A stretch of DNA of 64,000 bases from Azoarcus sp. DD4 (GTDB lineage: Bacteria; Pseudomonadota; Gammaproteobacteria; Burkholderiales; Rhodocyclaceae). The stretch is taken from contig NZ_CP022958.1 of the NCBI RefSeq assembly GCF_006496635.1, forward strand, positions 1,426,001 through 1,490,000, in the 5' to 3' direction. Made by a program: the position numbers and the translations under genes. The notes below the pieces were generated by a model. That model made no database searches. It was not told the origin of the DNA and was given only the letters and a program-made list of their open reading frames with translations. How positions within the stretch are numbered: position 1 is the stretch's first letter; every line of letters begins with the position of its first letter. Below are positions 26,965 through 36,402 of the stretch, piece by piece.

Positions 26965-27582
26965 ATGAAGATCACCCTGACTGTTCCGCTGCTGCTCGCC
27001 CTGATCGCTGCCGCACCCGCGGTTCAGGCCGCCAGGGCCGACGAGCTCGACGACAAGGCGCGCGCGATGATGGTCGATTCGTTCAGGGACCACGGCATCG
27101 CCAAGCAGTACCGCATGCTGCAGCTCGACTTCCAGCGCGCCTGCTCGCAGCCGCAGCACCCGCCGGCGGCCGAGATGAAGCGCATCGAGGCCGAGCAGAT
27201 GAAGACCATCCGCTGGCCCGCCGACGGCAAGTACTTTGGCGACTGGAAGGAAGGCGAAAAGATCGCCATCAGCGGCCGCGGTCTCACCTGGACGGACAAG
27301 ACGCCCACCGACAACGGCGGCGGCTGCTACAACTGCCACCAGCTCTCGCACAAGGAAATCGCCTACGGCACGATAGGCCCCAGCCTGCTCGACTACGGCA
27401 GGCTGCGCGGCAATACCGACGAGGCCGTCAAATACACCTGGGGCAAGATCTGGAATGCCAAGGCCTACAACGCCTGCAGCAACATGCCGCGCAACGGCGA
27501 TGCCGAAATCCTCACCGAACAGCAGATCAAGCACCTGATGGCCTATCTGTTCGATCCGGCGTCGCCGGTGAACAAGCGCTGA
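26965..27582 (+). CDS. soxX: L-cysteine S-thiosulfotransferase cytochrome subunit SoxX
   Basis: 205 aa, start at 26965 with GAGGAGG upstream. Signal peptide to about Ala22/Ala25. Heme motif CYNCH (121-125) and the axial Met174 in CSNMPR. The region before the heme (about 30-110) is longer than in the shortest SoxX proteins. Partners SoxA, whose stop is 11 bp upstream. Confidence 0.95.
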   Translation: MKITLTVPLLLALIAAAPAVQAARADELDDKARAMMVDSFRDHGIAKQYRMLQLDFQRACSQPQHPPAAEMKRIEAEQMKTIRWPADGKYFGDWKEGEKIAISGRGLTWTDKTPTDNGGGCYNCHQLSHKEIAYGTIGPSLLDYGRLRGNTDEAVKYTWGKIWNAKAYNACSNMPRNGDAEILTEQQIKHLMAYLFDPASPVNKR

Positions 27583-27599
27583 AGGTCACGCCCCGAACC

Positions 27600-27631
27600 G
27601 CCCGGCCAGAGATTGGTCCGGGCATTTTTTT
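27600..27631 (+). terminator. Rho-independent terminator between soxX and soxB
   Basis: Stem GCCCGGCCA (27600-27608) with TGG-T-CCGGGC (27614-27623, one bulged T), loop GAGAT, then an A and seven T (27625-27631). It begins 17 bp after the soxX stop and ends 29 bp before the soxB ATG. Confidence 0.75.
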
Positions 27632-27660
27632 CGCCTGAATCCGCTTCCCGAGGGCTTGCC

Positions 27661-29385
27661 ATGAGCATGAATCGCCGCGAATTCCTCCAGGTGCTGGCCA
27701 TCGCCGCCGCCGGGGGGCTGACCCTGCACAGCGAACGCGCCCGCGCCGAAAAGGCCGCTGCCGCGCTCTACGAGCTGCCCCGTTTCGGCAAGGTCAGCCT
27801 GCTCCACATGACCGATTGCCACGCCCAGCTGCTGCCTGTCCATTTCCGCGAACCCAGCGTCAATCTCGGCGTCGGCGGCATGGCGGGGCAGGTGCCGCAT
27901 CTGGTCGGCGAGCGTCTGCTCAAGCACTACGGCATCAAGCCCGGCACGGCGGAAGCGCATGCTTTCAGCTACCTCGATTTCGCCCAGGCAGCGAAAACCT
28001 ACGGCAAGGTCGGCGGCTTCGCCCACCTGGCGACGCTGGTGAAGCAGTTGAAGGCCAGCCGCCCTGGCGCGCTGCTGCTCGACGGCGGCGACACCTGGCA
28101 GGGCTCGGCCACCGCACTGTGGACGAATGCGCAGGACATGGTCGATGCCGCCAGGCTGCTCGGCGTCGACGTGATGACCCTGCACTGGGAATCCAGCTAC
28201 GGTGCCGCGCGCGTCAAGGAAGTCGAGGAGAAGGATTTCGCCGGCCACATCGACATCGTCGCGCAGAACGTGCGCACCACCGATTTCGAAGACCCGGTGT
28301 TCAAGCCCTACGTGATCCGCAACATCAACGGCGTGCCGGTCGCCATCGTCGGCCAGGCCTTCCCCTACACGCCGATCGCCAACCCGCGCTGGCAGACGCC
28401 GGAATGGAGCTTCGGCATCCAGGAGCCGGGCATGCAGGCGGCGGTGGACAAAGCGCGGGCCGAAGGCGCCCAGGTCGTGGTGGTGCTGTCGCACAACGGC
28501 ATGGATGTGGACCTGAAGATGGCGAGCCGGGTCACCGGCATCGACGCCATCCTCGGCGGCCACACCCACGACGGCATCCCGGCGCCGGTGGTGGTGAAGA
28601 ACGCCGGCGGCCAGACGCTGGTGACCAATGCCGGCTCCAACGGCAAGTTCCTCGGCGTGCTCGATTTCGAGGTGAAGGGCGGCAAGGTCGCCGACTTCCG
28701 CTACAAGCTGCTGCCGGTGTTCGCCCGGCTGCTGCCGGCCGATGCGGAAATGGCGGCCTTCATCGACAAGGTGCGCGCGCCCTACCTCGGCAAGCTGGGC
28801 GAAAAGCTCGCCGTCACCGAAGGCCTGCTCTACCGCCGCGGCAACTTCAACGGTTCCTGGGACCAGCTCATCGTCGATGCATTGATGGCCGAAAAGGACG
28901 CCGAGATCGCGTTCTCGCCCGGCTTCCGCTGGGGTACGACCCTGCTGCCGGGCGATACCATCACCATGGAGCACCTGCTCGACCAGACCGCGATCACCTA
29001 CCCGTGGACGACGCTCACCCCGATGAGCGGCGAGATGATCAAGACGGTGCTGGAGGATGTGGCCGACAACCTCTTCAATCCCGACCCCTACTACCAGCAG
29101 GGTGGCGACATGGTGCGCGTCGGCGGGCTGCAATACACCTGCGATCCCAACGCGCCGATGGGCAGGCGGATCGACAACATGACGCTGCGGGGCAAGCCGA
29201 TCGAGGCGGGCAAGACCTACCGCGTGGCCGGCTGGGCGCCGGTGTCGGAAGAGGCGAAGAACGCCGGGCCCGCCGTCTGGGACGTGGTGGCCGGCTACCT
29301 GCGTGGCCAGAAGGTGGTGAGCCAGCGCGCGCTCAACCTGCCGACGCTCAGGGGCATGCAGGGCAACGCCGGTCTGGCGGGCTAA
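27661..29385 (+). CDS. soxB: Thiosulfohydrolase SoxB
   Basis: 574 aa. Start at 27661 with GAGGG upstream. Tat-like signal NRREFLQVLAIAAAGG. Metallophosphoesterase-type domain with di-manganese ligands in TDCHAQ, DGGDTWQGS, HNGMD and GGHTHDG, then a 5'-nucleotidase-type C-terminal domain. It releases sulfate from SoxY-bound thiosulfonate. Last gene of the sox series; a terminator-like hairpin separates it from soxX. Convergent with aceK, 28 bp apart. Confidence 0.96.
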   Translation: MSMNRREFLQVLAIAAAGGLTLHSERARAEKAAAALYELPRFGKVSLLHMTDCHAQLLPVHFREPSVNLGVGGMAGQVPHLVGERLLKHYGIKPGTAEAHAFSYLDFAQAAKTYGKVGGFAHLATLVKQLKASRPGALLLDGGDTWQGSATALWTNAQDMVDAARLLGVDVMTLHWESSYGAARVKEVEEKDFAGHIDIVAQNVRTTDFEDPVFKPYVIRNINGVPVAIVGQAFPYTPIANPRWQTPEWSFGIQEPGMQAAVDKARAEGAQVVVVLSHNGMDVDLKMASRVTGIDAILGGHTHDGIPAPVVVKNAGGQTLVTNAGSNGKFLGVLDFEVKGGKVADFRYKLLPVFARLLPADAEMAAFIDKVRAPYLGKLGEKLAVTEGLLYRRGNFNGSWDQLIVDALMAEKDAEIAFSPGFRWGTTLLPGDTITMEHLLDQTAITYPWTTLTPMSGEMIKTVLEDVADNLFNPDPYYQQGGDMVRVGGLQYTCDPNAPMGRRIDNMTLRGKPIEAGKTYRVAGWAPVSEEAKNAGPAVWDVVAGYLRGQKVVSQRALNLPTLRGMQGNAGLAG

Positions 29386-29413
29386 TTCGACGCCGTCCCG
29401 GCGGTCGGTCGTT

Positions 29414-31201
29414 TCAAGCGGCGCGCGTGGCCGAGGGTGGGGCGGTTTCGTCCTGCTGGGGGAAGAGATTGCAGAAGCGGAGCTCGACCGGGTAGGGGAA
29501 GAAGTCCTCGACGTGGCCGCTGCGTATGCCCTGCTGCGCTTCCTGCCAGAAGCGCGGTTCGAGCAGGTCGCGGTGGTACTTGAGAAAGGCCTTGCGCACC
29601 CGCGGCGAGCCGAGCAGGAAGGTGGCGAACTCCTCGGGGAACACGTCCATCGGCCCGGCGGAATACCACGGTTCGCCCGCCAGTTCCATCTCCTCGTAGG
29701 GCGCGGGCGGGATCCGGCGGAAGTTCATCGCCGTCATGTATTCGATCTCGTCGTAGTCGTAGAACACGACGCGGCCGTAGCGGGTGACGCCGAAGTTCTT
29801 CCACAGCATGTCGCCGGGAAAGATGTTGGCGATGGCCAGCTCGCGGATGGCATTGCCGTACTCGCGCACTGCCGCTTCGACCTCCTCGTCCGTCGCCCGC
29901 TCCAGGTGGATGTTGAGCGGCGTCATCCGGCGCTCGATGTAGAGGTGCTTGATCACCAGCGTGTCGCCCTCGACCTCGAAGGCCGACGGCGCCAGCGTGC
30001 GCAGTTCTTCCAGCAACTCCGGGTGGAAGCGTGACAGCGGCAACGCGGCGTAGGAGAACTCCAGCGTGTCCGCCATGCGGCCGACGCGGTCGACCTGCTT
30101 GACCATCAGGTATTTGCGCTTGACCGTGGCGCGGTCCATGTTCTTCGAGGCACCGAACACGTCCTTGATGATCTTGAACACATAGGGGTAGGAGGGCAGC
30201 GTGAATACCAGCATCACCAGGCCGCGTATGCCCGGCGCGACGATGAACCGGTCGTTCGAATGGCGCAGGTGGGAGACGAGGTCGCGGAAGAACATCGTCT
30301 TGCCCTGCTTGCCCAGGCCCAGCATGGTGTAGAGCTCACTCCGCGGCTTGTTGGGCATGATGGAGCGCAGGAACTGCACGTAGCCCGAAGGCACTTCCAT
30401 GTCGACCATGAAGTAGGCGCGCGACAGCGAGAACAGCACCGAGATCCGCCACGGATCGAGCAGGATGGTGTCGATGTAGAGTTTGCCGCCGTCGCCGTGA
30501 CGTACTGCCAGCGTGAAGGGCATCTCCTGCCAGCCGTTGATCGCCTTGCCGATGATGTAGGCGGTCTTGTTGCGGTAGAAGGCCGAGTACAGCACCTGCA
30601 GCTGGCAATTGACCTCCATCGCCGGCCACTCGCCGAGGTGGGCGAGGGTGGTGCGCATGATGTGGTCGACGTCGCGGTCCAGATCCTCGAACGGGCGCTG
30701 CCAGTCGAAGTCCTCGACGATGCGGCGTATCGTCGCCCGCAGCCCGGCATCGCGCGGGTAGTAGCTGGAATACACCGGTGGGTAGGACTCGATGTACTCG
30801 GTGGAGATCGCCGGGCGGGCGAAGATGTAGTCGTTGTTGAAGTAGGTGCGGTGCAGGATCTTGCAGCACACCGAGTTGAAGAAGGTCTCCGCCAGCTCGG
30901 GTTGCTTGTGCCTGATCAGCACGCCGATGTAATGCAGCTTGACCTGCTGCCAGGTGGCGTCGTCGAGCGAGTCGGCGTCGAACTCGTGGAGCAGGCGATG
31001 CACCGTCTCGTCCACCCTGTCGTCGTAGAACTGCACCCGTTCGCGCACCGCGTCGAGCTGGGCCTGCCACTCGCCGGCCTCGAAGAACTCCTTGGCCCGC
31101 CGCGAGGTGCCGCGAAAGATCCGGTAGTGCTTGTTGAAGCCCTCGATCAGCGCCTGCGCGATCGCCTGCGCCACCGGGTTGTCCCCAGGCAATGCGTCCA
31201 T
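29414..31201 (-). CDS. aceK: Isocitrate dehydrogenase kinase/phosphatase AceK
   Basis: 595 aa, normal for AceK. N-terminal regulatory domain and C-terminal kinase fold with GIRGLVMLVFTLPSYPYVFK, VKRKYLMVKQVDRVGRMADT and the catalytic-loop region ANIFPGDMLWKNFG followed by YDYDEIEYM. It phosphorylates and dephosphorylates dimeric isocitrate dehydrogenase to switch carbon between the TCA cycle and the glyoxylate shunt. The dimeric icd with its target Ser lies about 3 kb away; aceA is not in the window. Confidence 0.97.
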   Translation of the reverse strand: MDALPGDNPVAQAIAQALIEGFNKHYRIFRGTSRRAKEFFEAGEWQAQLDAVRERVQFYDDRVDETVHRLLHEFDADSLDDATWQQVKLHYIGVLIRHKQPELAETFFNSVCCKILHRTYFNNDYIFARPAISTEYIESYPPVYSSYYPRDAGLRATIRRIVEDFDWQRPFEDLDRDVDHIMRTTLAHLGEWPAMEVNCQLQVLYSAFYRNKTAYIIGKAINGWQEMPFTLAVRHGDGGKLYIDTILLDPWRISVLFSLSRAYFMVDMEVPSGYVQFLRSIMPNKPRSELYTMLGLGKQGKTMFFRDLVSHLRHSNDRFIVAPGIRGLVMLVFTLPSYPYVFKIIKDVFGASKNMDRATVKRKYLMVKQVDRVGRMADTLEFSYAALPLSRFHPELLEELRTLAPSAFEVEGDTLVIKHLYIERRMTPLNIHLERATDEEVEAAVREYGNAIRELAIANIFPGDMLWKNFGVTRYGRVVFYDYDEIEYMTAMNFRRIPPAPYEEMELAGEPWYSAGPMDVFPEEFATFLLGSPRVRKAFLKYHRDLLEPRFWQEAQQGIRSGHVEDFFPYPVELRFCNLFPQQDETAPPSATRAA

Positions 31202-31680
31202 GTGGTCTTCCTTGCTGGCTCGTTCCCGCGGGCGAGGCCGCCGGCCCTGCGCACTAGTTTCGCACCGCGAGGCCTTGCTGCGCCAGGGGTTTGCGGCGGG
31301 GCGGGGTGTGTCGGCAGTGCTGGATCGTGCTACCGGACCGGGCGGGAGGTGGCATGTCTTATATCTTTTATATGCTGTCTTCTTTCATATTGTGAAAGCT
31401 GATTTTACTTCTGGCGTGATCGGCCTGTCCGAGCGGTATAATGCAGCGTTTGAAAAGTCGGTTGGGAGTCGCGAGGCGTCGCGGAGCGGGTTGGCCGCGA
31501 GCGTGCCGGTAGTGGCTACGTCGAGTGCCTGGAACCTGCGCAGGTGAGTGCGCCGTTCGGGCTGTGGCTCCGCGTTTCCAATGTCTTTCAACGAGCCCGG
31601 CGCATCGTGCCGCCCGCGCCGTGGCCTGCTCGCGCCATCGTTCGACCAGCTCTATCAAGACAATGAGGGAGAAACAAGCA
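31202..31680. promoter_or_regulatory. Divergent aceK / monomeric icd control region
   Basis: 479 bp without a gene. Contains a perfect -10 hexamer TATAAT (31437-31442) with no good -35, suggesting activator dependence, and a 17-bp inverted repeat CTTTCA-TATTG-TGAAAG (31382-31398) 38 bp upstream of it. A nearby AT-rich segment (about 31358-31375) repeats TTATAT. This would give a leader of about 230 nt before icd. Confidence 0.5.
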
Positions 31681-33918
31681 ATGCCTTCGCAGCAGCCGAC
31701 CATCATCTACACCATTACCGACGAAGCGCCGATGCTGGCGACCGCCGCCTTCCTGCCCGTCATCCGCAGCTTCACCAAGCCGGCCGGCATCCAGGTCGAC
31801 GAAGCCGACATCTCGCTGTCCGGCCGCATCCTGGCCGAGTTCCCCGACTTCCTGAGCGATGCGCAGAAGGTGCCGAACACCCTGGCCGAACTCGGCGCGC
31901 TGACCCTGCAGCCGGAAGCCAACATCATCAAGCTGCCCAACATCAGCGCCTCGGTGGGCCAGTTGAAGGCGGCGATCAAGGAACTGCAGGGCAAGGGCTA
32001 CAAGCTCCCCGATTTCCCGGAAGATCCGAAGTCCGACGAAGAAAAGGACATCAAGGCGCGCTACTCGAAGTGTCTGGGTTCGTCGGTGAATCCGGTGCTG
32101 CGCGAAGGCAACTCCGACCGCCGCGCGCCCGCCGCAGTCAAGAACTACGCCAGGAAGCACCCGCACTCGATGGGCGAATGGAAGCAGTGGTCGCAGACCC
32201 ACGTTTCCCACATGCACCACGGCGACTTCTACCACGGTGAAAAGTCGATGACGCTCGACAAGGCGCGTGACGTCAAGATGGAGCTGCTCACCAAGTCGGG
32301 CAAGACCATCGTGCTCAAGCCCAAGGTTGCGCTGCTCGACGGCGAAGTCATCGACTCGATGTTCATGAGCAAGAAGGCGCTGTGCGAGTTCTACGAGAAG
32401 GAGCTGGAAGACTGCCGCGAAGCCGGCATCCTGTTCTCGCTGCACGTCAAGGCGACGATGATGAAGGTCTCGCACCCCATCGTCTTCGGCCACTGCGTCA
32501 AGATCTACTACAAGGAAGCCTTCGAGAAGCACGGCAAGCTGTTCGACGAACTGGGCATCAACGTCAATAACGGCATGGCCGATCTGTACGAAAAGATCAA
32601 GACCCTGCCGGAGTCCAAGCGCGACGAGATCATCCGCGACCTGCACGCCTGCCACGAACACCGCCCCGAACTGGCGATGGTGGATTCGGCCAAGGGCATC
32701 ACCAACTTCCATTCGCCCAACGACGTCATCGTCGACGCCTCGATGCCGGCGATGATCCGCGCCGGCGGCAAGATGTGGGGTGCTGACGGCAAGCCCTACG
32801 ACTGCAAGGCGGTGATGCCGGAGTCGACCTTCGCCCGCATCTACCAGGAGATGCTCAACTTCTGCAAATGGCATGGCAACTTCGATCCGAAGACCATGGG
32901 CACGGTGCCCAACGTCGGCCTGATGGCGCAGAAGGCGGAAGAGTACGGCTCGCACGACAAGACTTTCGAGATCGCCGAAGACGGCGTCGCCAACATCACC
33001 GACCTCGCCACCGGCGAAGTGCTGCTGTCGCAGAACGTGGAAGCCGGCGACATCTGGCGCATGTGTCAGGTCAAGGACGCGCCGATCCGCGACTGGGTCA
33101 AGCTCGCGGTGACCCGTGCGCGCAACTCCGGCATGCCGGCGGTATTCTGGCTCGACCCCTACCGTCCGCACGAAGCCGAGCTGATCAAGAAGGTCGAGAA
33201 GTACCTCAAGGACCACGACACTACCGGGCTGGACATCAAGATCCTGTCGCAGGTGCGTGCGATGCGCTTCACGCTCGAGCGCGTGGTCCGCGGCCTCGAC
33301 ACCATTTCGGTCACCGGCAACATCCTGCGCGACTACCTCACCGACCTGTTCCCCATCATGGAACTCGGCACCTCGGCCAAGATGCTCTCCATCGTCCCGC
33401 TGATGGCCGGTGGCGGCATGTACGAAACCGGCGCGGGCGGTTCGGCGCCCAAGCACGTGCAGCAGCTGGTCGAGGAAAACCACCTGCGCTGGGATTCGCT
33501 CGGCGAGTTCCTTGCGCTGGCGGTGTCGCTGGAGGAACTCGGCATCAAGACCGGCAACGACAAGGCCAAGCTGCTCGCCAAGACCCTGGACGAAGCCACC
33601 GGCAAGCTGCTCGACCTCGACAAGTCGCCTTCGCGCCGCACTGGTGAACTCGACAACCGCGGCAGCCAGTTCTACCTCGCCCTCTACTGGGCGCAGGCGC
33701 TGGCCGCACAGACCGAGGATGCCGCGCTGGCCGCCCATTTCGCGCCGGTCGCCAAGAGCCTGGCCGACAACGAGCAGCGCATCGTCGACGAGCTCAAGGC
33801 GGTGCAGGGCAAGCCGGTCGATATCGGCGGCTACTACCGCGTCGATGTGGAGAAGTGCGCTGCGGTGATGCGTCCGAGCGCGACCTTCAACGCCGTGATC
33901 GCTGCTGCATCCGCCTGA
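31681..33918 (+). CDS. icd: NADP-dependent isocitrate dehydrogenase, monomeric type
   Basis: 745 aa, the ~80-kDa monomeric IDH family, unrelated in length to the dimeric enzyme. Start at 31681 (MPSQQPTIIYTITDEAP) follows GAGGGAG. Family motifs include SGRILAEFPDFL, NSDRRAPAAVK, the HATM-type KATMMKVSHPIVFG, GTVPNVGLMAQKAEEYGSHD and the C-terminal SPSRRTGELDNRGS cofactor region. Oxidises isocitrate to 2-oxoglutarate with NADP. This type is not known to be an AceK target. A strong terminator follows. Confidence 0.97.
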   Translation: MPSQQPTIIYTITDEAPMLATAAFLPVIRSFTKPAGIQVDEADISLSGRILAEFPDFLSDAQKVPNTLAELGALTLQPEANIIKLPNISASVGQLKAAIKELQGKGYKLPDFPEDPKSDEEKDIKARYSKCLGSSVNPVLREGNSDRRAPAAVKNYARKHPHSMGEWKQWSQTHVSHMHHGDFYHGEKSMTLDKARDVKMELLTKSGKTIVLKPKVALLDGEVIDSMFMSKKALCEFYEKELEDCREAGILFSLHVKATMMKVSHPIVFGHCVKIYYKEAFEKHGKLFDELGINVNNGMADLYEKIKTLPESKRDEIIRDLHACHEHRPELAMVDSAKGITNFHSPNDVIVDASMPAMIRAGGKMWGADGKPYDCKAVMPESTFARIYQEMLNFCKWHGNFDPKTMGTVPNVGLMAQKAEEYGSHDKTFEIAEDGVANITDLATGEVLLSQNVEAGDIWRMCQVKDAPIRDWVKLAVTRARNSGMPAVFWLDPYRPHEAELIKKVEKYLKDHDTTGLDIKILSQVRAMRFTLERVVRGLDTISVTGNILRDYLTDLFPIMELGTSAKMLSIVPLMAGGGMYETGAGGSAPKHVQQLVEENHLRWDSLGEFLALAVSLEELGIKTGNDKAKLLAKTLDEATGKLLDLDKSPSRRTGELDNRGSQFYLALYWAQALAAQTEDAALAAHFAPVAKSLADNEQRIVDELKAVQGKPVDIGGYYRVDVEKCAAVMRPSATFNAVIAAASA

Positions 33919-33936
33919 TCCGCGCAAACGCCGATG

Positions 33937-33968
33937 AAAACGCCAGGGCTCGCCCTGGCGTTTTTTTT
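33937..33968 (+). terminator. Rho-independent terminator after monomeric icd
   Basis: AAAACGCCAGGG (33937-33948), loop CTCG, CCCTGGCG (33953-33960), then eight T (33961-33968). It begins 18 bp after the stop. Confidence 0.93.
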
Positions 33969-34155
33969 CGTCCTGCAGCGGCGCACGACCGCCGCCGACC
34001 CGGGCCGGTTTTTCGTGGATAATCGGACGACCGTCCCGGCAGACAACCGGGAGCCGGCGCCAGATCTCGCGACCTGGCCCGTCTGGTACTGCTGAACGGG
34101 CCATGCGTCGGGAAGACTGTTGGTCTAATAAGCGTTCACCAGGAGGAGGGAAGAC

Positions 34156-35400
34156 ATGAGCACGTCTCACATCAAGGTTCCGGCAGGTGGCCAGAAGATC
34201 GTCCCGGGCCAGCCTGTCCCCGACAACCCCATCATTCCCTACATCGAAGGCGATGGCATCGGCGTGGACATCACGCCGGTGATGATCAAGGTCATTGATG
34301 CCGCGGTTGCCAAGGCATACGGCGGCAAGAAGAAGATCCACTGGATGGAGGTCTTCGCCGGCGAGAAGTCGACGCGGCTCTACGGCCCGGACGAATGGCT
34401 CCCCAGGGAGACTTTCGATGCACTCAAGGAATACTCGGTATCGATCAAGGGGCCGATGACCACCCCGGTGGGCGGTGGTATCCGCTCGCTCAACGTGGCG
34501 CTGCGCCAGGAGCTCGATCTCTACCAGTGTGTGCGCCCGGTGCGCTGGTTCCGCGGCGTGCCCTCGCCGCTGAAGGATCCGAGCAAGGTCGACATGGTGA
34601 TCTTCCGCGAGAACACCGAGGACATCTACGCCGGCATCGAATGGGCGGCGGAATCCGAAGGCGCGAAAAAGCTCATCAAGTTCCTGCAGGAAGAGATGGG
34701 CGTCAAGAAGATCCGCTTCCCGGAAACCTCCGGCATCGGCATCAAGCCGGTGTCGCGCGAAGGCACGGCCCGCCTGGTGCGCGCGGCGATCAGGTACGCG
34801 ATCGACAACGACCGTCGCAGCGTCACCATCGTGCACAAGGGCAACATCATGAAGTTCACCGAAGGCGCCTTCCGCGACTGGGCCTACGAGGTGGCGCAGA
34901 AGGAATTCGGTGCCCAGCCGATCGACGGTGGTCCGTGGTGCGCGTTCAAGAATCCGAGGAGCGGGCGGGAGGTCATCGTCAAGGACGCCATTGCCGATGC
35001 CTTCCTGCAGCAGATCCTGTTGCGTCCGGCGGAATACGACGTCATCGCCTGCTGCAATCTCAACGGCGACTACATCTCCGACGCGCTGGCGGCCGAGGTG
35101 GGCGGCATCGGCATCGCGCCGGGTGCCAACATCTCCGACCAGTACGCCTGCTTCGAAGCGACCCATGGCACCGCGCCCAAGTATGCCGGGCTGGACAAGG
35201 TGAATCCCGGCTCCATCATCCTGTCGGCCGAGATGATGCTGCGCCACATGGGCTGGACCGAGGCCGCCGACCTGATCATCAAATCGATGGAAGCGGCAAT
35301 CGGCGACAAGGTCGTGACTTACGATTTCGCCCGCCTGATGGACGGGGCGCAGGAAGTCAGCTGCTCGGCCTTCGGCGACGCGATGATCGCGCGCATGTGA
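34156..35400 (+). CDS. icd: NADP-dependent isocitrate dehydrogenase, homodimeric type
   Basis: 414 aa, start preceded by AGGAGGAGG. Typical E. coli-like Icd: IEGDGIGVDITPVM, the substrate and phosphorylation loop GGGIRSLNVALRQ with Ser111 equivalent to the AceK-phosphorylated Ser113 of E. coli, and the NADP site HGTAPKYAG. Ser111 and the aceK gene 3 kb away together predict covalent regulation. Separated from the monomeric gene by a terminator and about 190 bp, so probably expressed independently. Confidence 0.97.
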   Translation: MSTSHIKVPAGGQKIVPGQPVPDNPIIPYIEGDGIGVDITPVMIKVIDAAVAKAYGGKKKIHWMEVFAGEKSTRLYGPDEWLPRETFDALKEYSVSIKGPMTTPVGGGIRSLNVALRQELDLYQCVRPVRWFRGVPSPLKDPSKVDMVIFRENTEDIYAGIEWAAESEGAKKLIKFLQEEMGVKKIRFPETSGIGIKPVSREGTARLVRAAIRYAIDNDRRSVTIVHKGNIMKFTEGAFRDWAYEVAQKEFGAQPIDGGPWCAFKNPRSGREVIVKDAIADAFLQQILLRPAEYDVIACCNLNGDYISDALAAEVGGIGIAPGANISDQYACFEATHGTAPKYAGLDKVNPGSIILSAEMMLRHMGWTEAADLIIKSMEAAIGDKVVTYDFARLMDGAQEVSCSAFGDAMIARM

Positions 35401-35427
35401 GTAGTCGCTGCGGCGACGTCGGAACAG

Positions 35428-35459
35428 AACCCGTCGGCCAGGTGGCCGGCGGGTTTTTT
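35428..35459 (+). terminator. Rho-independent terminator after dimeric icd
   Basis: 12-bp stem (35428-35439 with 35444-35455, one T-G pair), loop AGGT, followed by TTTT (35456-35459). It lies between two convergent genes. Confidence 0.88.
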
Positions 35460-35474
35460 CCTGATGGGGCCCGG

Positions 35475-36248
35475 TCAGCCCCGCGCGGCGGCGGGGGGCT
35501 TCCTGGTCAGCAACTGGATGGCGAGCGACACGCCGATCGCTAGTGCAAAGGCTGCCGGCACGCTCAGGTGATGCAGGGCAATCGCAACGGCGAGGCAGAA
35601 CCCGAGGAAGGAGAAAAAGCCGCGCGCCATGCCGTGCAGCAACTGGGTGGCGGCATCGCCGCCCTGTTGCTGGTGCGAGAACACCGCCAGCACCGTGCCG
35701 AGCACGGGAAACACCGCCAGCAAGCCGCTCCAGCGCGGCCCTACGGCGCCGGCCGCCAGGGTCACGCCGAAGGTCAGCGCCGCTCCCGCCGCCATGCGCA
35801 AGGCGAGTTCGATGTAGCCAGTGGCCGGCGCGGATGCGCTGCTTGTTGTAGGCGGGAAGCAGTAAGGCGCCACCATCAACACGGCGAAGGCGGCAGCGAA
35901 GGACGACCACAGCGATAGCGGGACCGCGGCCAGCAGAACGCTCACCGCCAGCCAGGCGGTGGTTGCGGCCAGTAGCGCCATCGGCCAGCGTGCGATCCGC
36001 GAGCAATGCGAATACGCCACGCCGAAGGCTATCGAGGCGACCACCGCCGCGACCGCGGCTGTCGCGGCCTGGGCGGCAAACTGCGGCCCCTGTTCGAGCG
36101 CGACGAAATAGAGGATGGGGCCGACGACCAGTGGCAAGCCGGCCAGCCAGCCGGCGATGCCGGGCCCCCAGCGCTTGCCTGCGAGCGAAACCAGCAACAG
36201 GAACAGTGGAACCAGCAGCAACTTGAGCAAGAGCGTTTCTACGGACAT
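35475..36248 (-). CDS. Polytopic membrane protein of unknown function
   Basis: 257 aa with about seven or eight hydrophobic helices and short loops; a small charged loop near KRWGPGIAGW and a His/Gln-rich loop (SHQQQGG) two-thirds along. I do not recognise the family. Convergent with icd. Downstream of the DUF4212 gene on the same strand with a 154-bp gap, so it may be the last gene of that unit or separate. Confidence 0.8.
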   Translation of the reverse strand: MSVETLLLKLLLVPLFLLLVSLAGKRWGPGIAGWLAGLPLVVGPILYFVALEQGPQFAAQAATAAVAAVVASIAFGVAYSHCSRIARWPMALLAATTAWLAVSVLLAAVPLSLWSSFAAAFAVLMVAPYCFPPTTSSASAPATGYIELALRMAAGAALTFGVTLAAGAVGPRWSGLLAVFPVLGTVLAVFSHQQQGGDAATQLLHGMARGFFSFLGFCLAVAIALHHLSVPAAFALAIGVSLAIQLLTRKPPAAARG

Positions 36249-36402
36249 CGAACTGGAATAACCTTGGCGGAGCGACCGGACGTCGACCGGCGGTGGATTG
36301 CGGCAGGACGTGGTCGAGGCCGCCGCCGGCCGGGCTGGACGGCATTATCGGCCATTTCGGCACCACCGCCCGCACCGTCGTGCATGTGCCGATGCGGGCA
36401 GT

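Noticed and set aside
31588..36375. 1595-codon open frame on the minus strand
   Set aside because: It is antisense to both icd genes and runs through their terminators; the protein is Arg/His/Asp-rich with no domain, a shadow of the GC-rich codon pattern.
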